A stretch of DNA of 7,280 nucleotides from a bacterium. Its GTDB lineage: Bacteria > Krumholzibacteriota > Krumholzibacteria > LZORAL124-64-63. The translations under genes were made by a program, and so were the position numbers. The notes beneath the pieces were generated by a model. It had not been told where the DNA came from and did no database searches. It saw nothing but the letters and a program-made list of their open reading frames with translations. The stretch is taken from contig JAASSM010000072.1 in the NCBI GenBank assembly GCA_021767885.1, positions 1-7,280 of the forward strand. Direction: 5' to 3'. The first letter of the stretch is position 1, and every line of letters starts with the position of its first letter. Below are positions 6,918-7,280 of this stretch, piece after piece.

Positions 6918-7280
6918 GTGGCCACGTTGCGGCCGTACAGCGACGGCACCGGGCACTTCGCCCGGGTGGAACACCGCGGAGGGCGGCGCCGGTTGCGCGC
7001 CGCCTTCCGCGTCCCGGCGCCGTCGGGCGTGACGGCGGCCTGGCTGCGCGCGCATCCCGACGGCGAGCCGGAATACCGGCGCCTGCGCCGCGTGGCCGAC
7101 GGCCCCTGGGAGCGCTGGGAGGGGCTGGTCACCCTGCGCGGGCCGCGTCTGCCGTACCGGTTCGTCCTGCAGGACCGGGCCGGGACGCTCTGGCATCTGG
7201 ACCAGCGCGGCCTCCAGCCGGCGGTGTGGTCGGACGCCCGGGATTTCGTGCACCTGGAGGACCCGCCGCCGGCGTGGCTC
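6918..7280 (+). CDS. Probable GH13 maltodextrin glucosidase/neopullulanase-type enzyme, N-terminal part
   Basis: The frame is open from a GTG at 6918 to the window end, giving 121 residues without a stop. The visible part resembles the N-terminal beta-sandwich domain of GH13 enzymes such as MalZ, neopullulanase and cyclomaltodextrinase. Strand-like LRAAFRVPAPSGVTAAWLR is followed by a WERWEGLVTLRG segment, then LPYRFVLQDRAGTLWHLDQRGLQ, and the linker FVHLEDPPPAWL. In this family such a linker leads directly into the barrel motif (typically 'FYQIFPDRF'), which would lie just beyond the window. The catalytic residues are therefore unseen and the exact specificity is open. The GTG lies 2 nt after the pepP stop and has no clear Shine-Dalgarno site, suggesting translational coupling; an in-frame TTG at 6927 is an alternative start. 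It would hydrolyse alpha-1,4-linked glucans in the cytoplasm if, as it appears, there is no signal peptide. Confidence 0.7.
   Translation, partial: MATLRPYSDGTGHFARVEHRGGRRRLRAAFRVPAPSGVTAAWLRAHPDGEPEYRRLRRVADGPWERWEGLVTLRGPRLPYRFVLQDRAGTLWHLDQRGLQPAVWSDARDFVHLEDPPPAWL

Overview
This is a GC-rich chromosomal window with densely packed genes and third-position GC bias. That bias produces many long but spurious open frames. Two predicted lipoproteins and a secreted protease point to a diderm (Gram-negative-type) bacterium. A soluble transhydrogenase and a manganese-type superoxide dismutase point to an aerobic or oxygen-exposed lifestyle. I cannot name the lineage from sequence alone; no rRNA, tRNA or other taxonomic marker is present.

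Layout from left to right. (1) Positions 1-873, minus strand: the N-terminal part of an exported subtilisin-family (S8) serine protease, cut by the window edge before its catalytic serine. (2) 874-1110: a divergent intergenic region with candidate promoters facing both ways. (3) 1111-2478, plus: sthA, soluble pyridine nucleotide transhydrogenase. (4) 2632-3330, plus: a coiled-coil lipoprotein of unknown function. (5) 3337-4059, minus: a second predicted lipoprotein, with a possible CsgG/TolB-N-like fold, convergent with the first and only 6 bp from it. (6) 4293-4901, minus: sodA-type superoxide dismutase, followed by two GC-rich hairpins that probably end its transcript. (7) 4902-5115: a divergent control region with an AT-rich island, a perfect 18-bp palindrome and a good sigma70-like promoter for pepP. 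(8) 5116-6915, plus: a large, three-domain, XPNPEP1-like Xaa-Pro aminopeptidase. (9) 6918-7280, plus: the start of a probable GH13 maltodextrin-degrading enzyme, 2 nt behind pepP and cut by the window end.

Functionally this is a mixture of housekeeping and metabolic genes. SthA balances NADPH and NADH, SodA removes superoxide, the aminopeptidase trims proline-containing peptides, the GH13 enzyme would process maltodextrins, and the S8 protease acts outside the cytoplasm. Apart from the probable pepP-GH13 pair there is no obvious multigene operon. I see no mobile element, CRISPR array, RNA gene or defence system. The least explained items are the two convergent lipoproteins and the non-coding structures around sodA and pepP.
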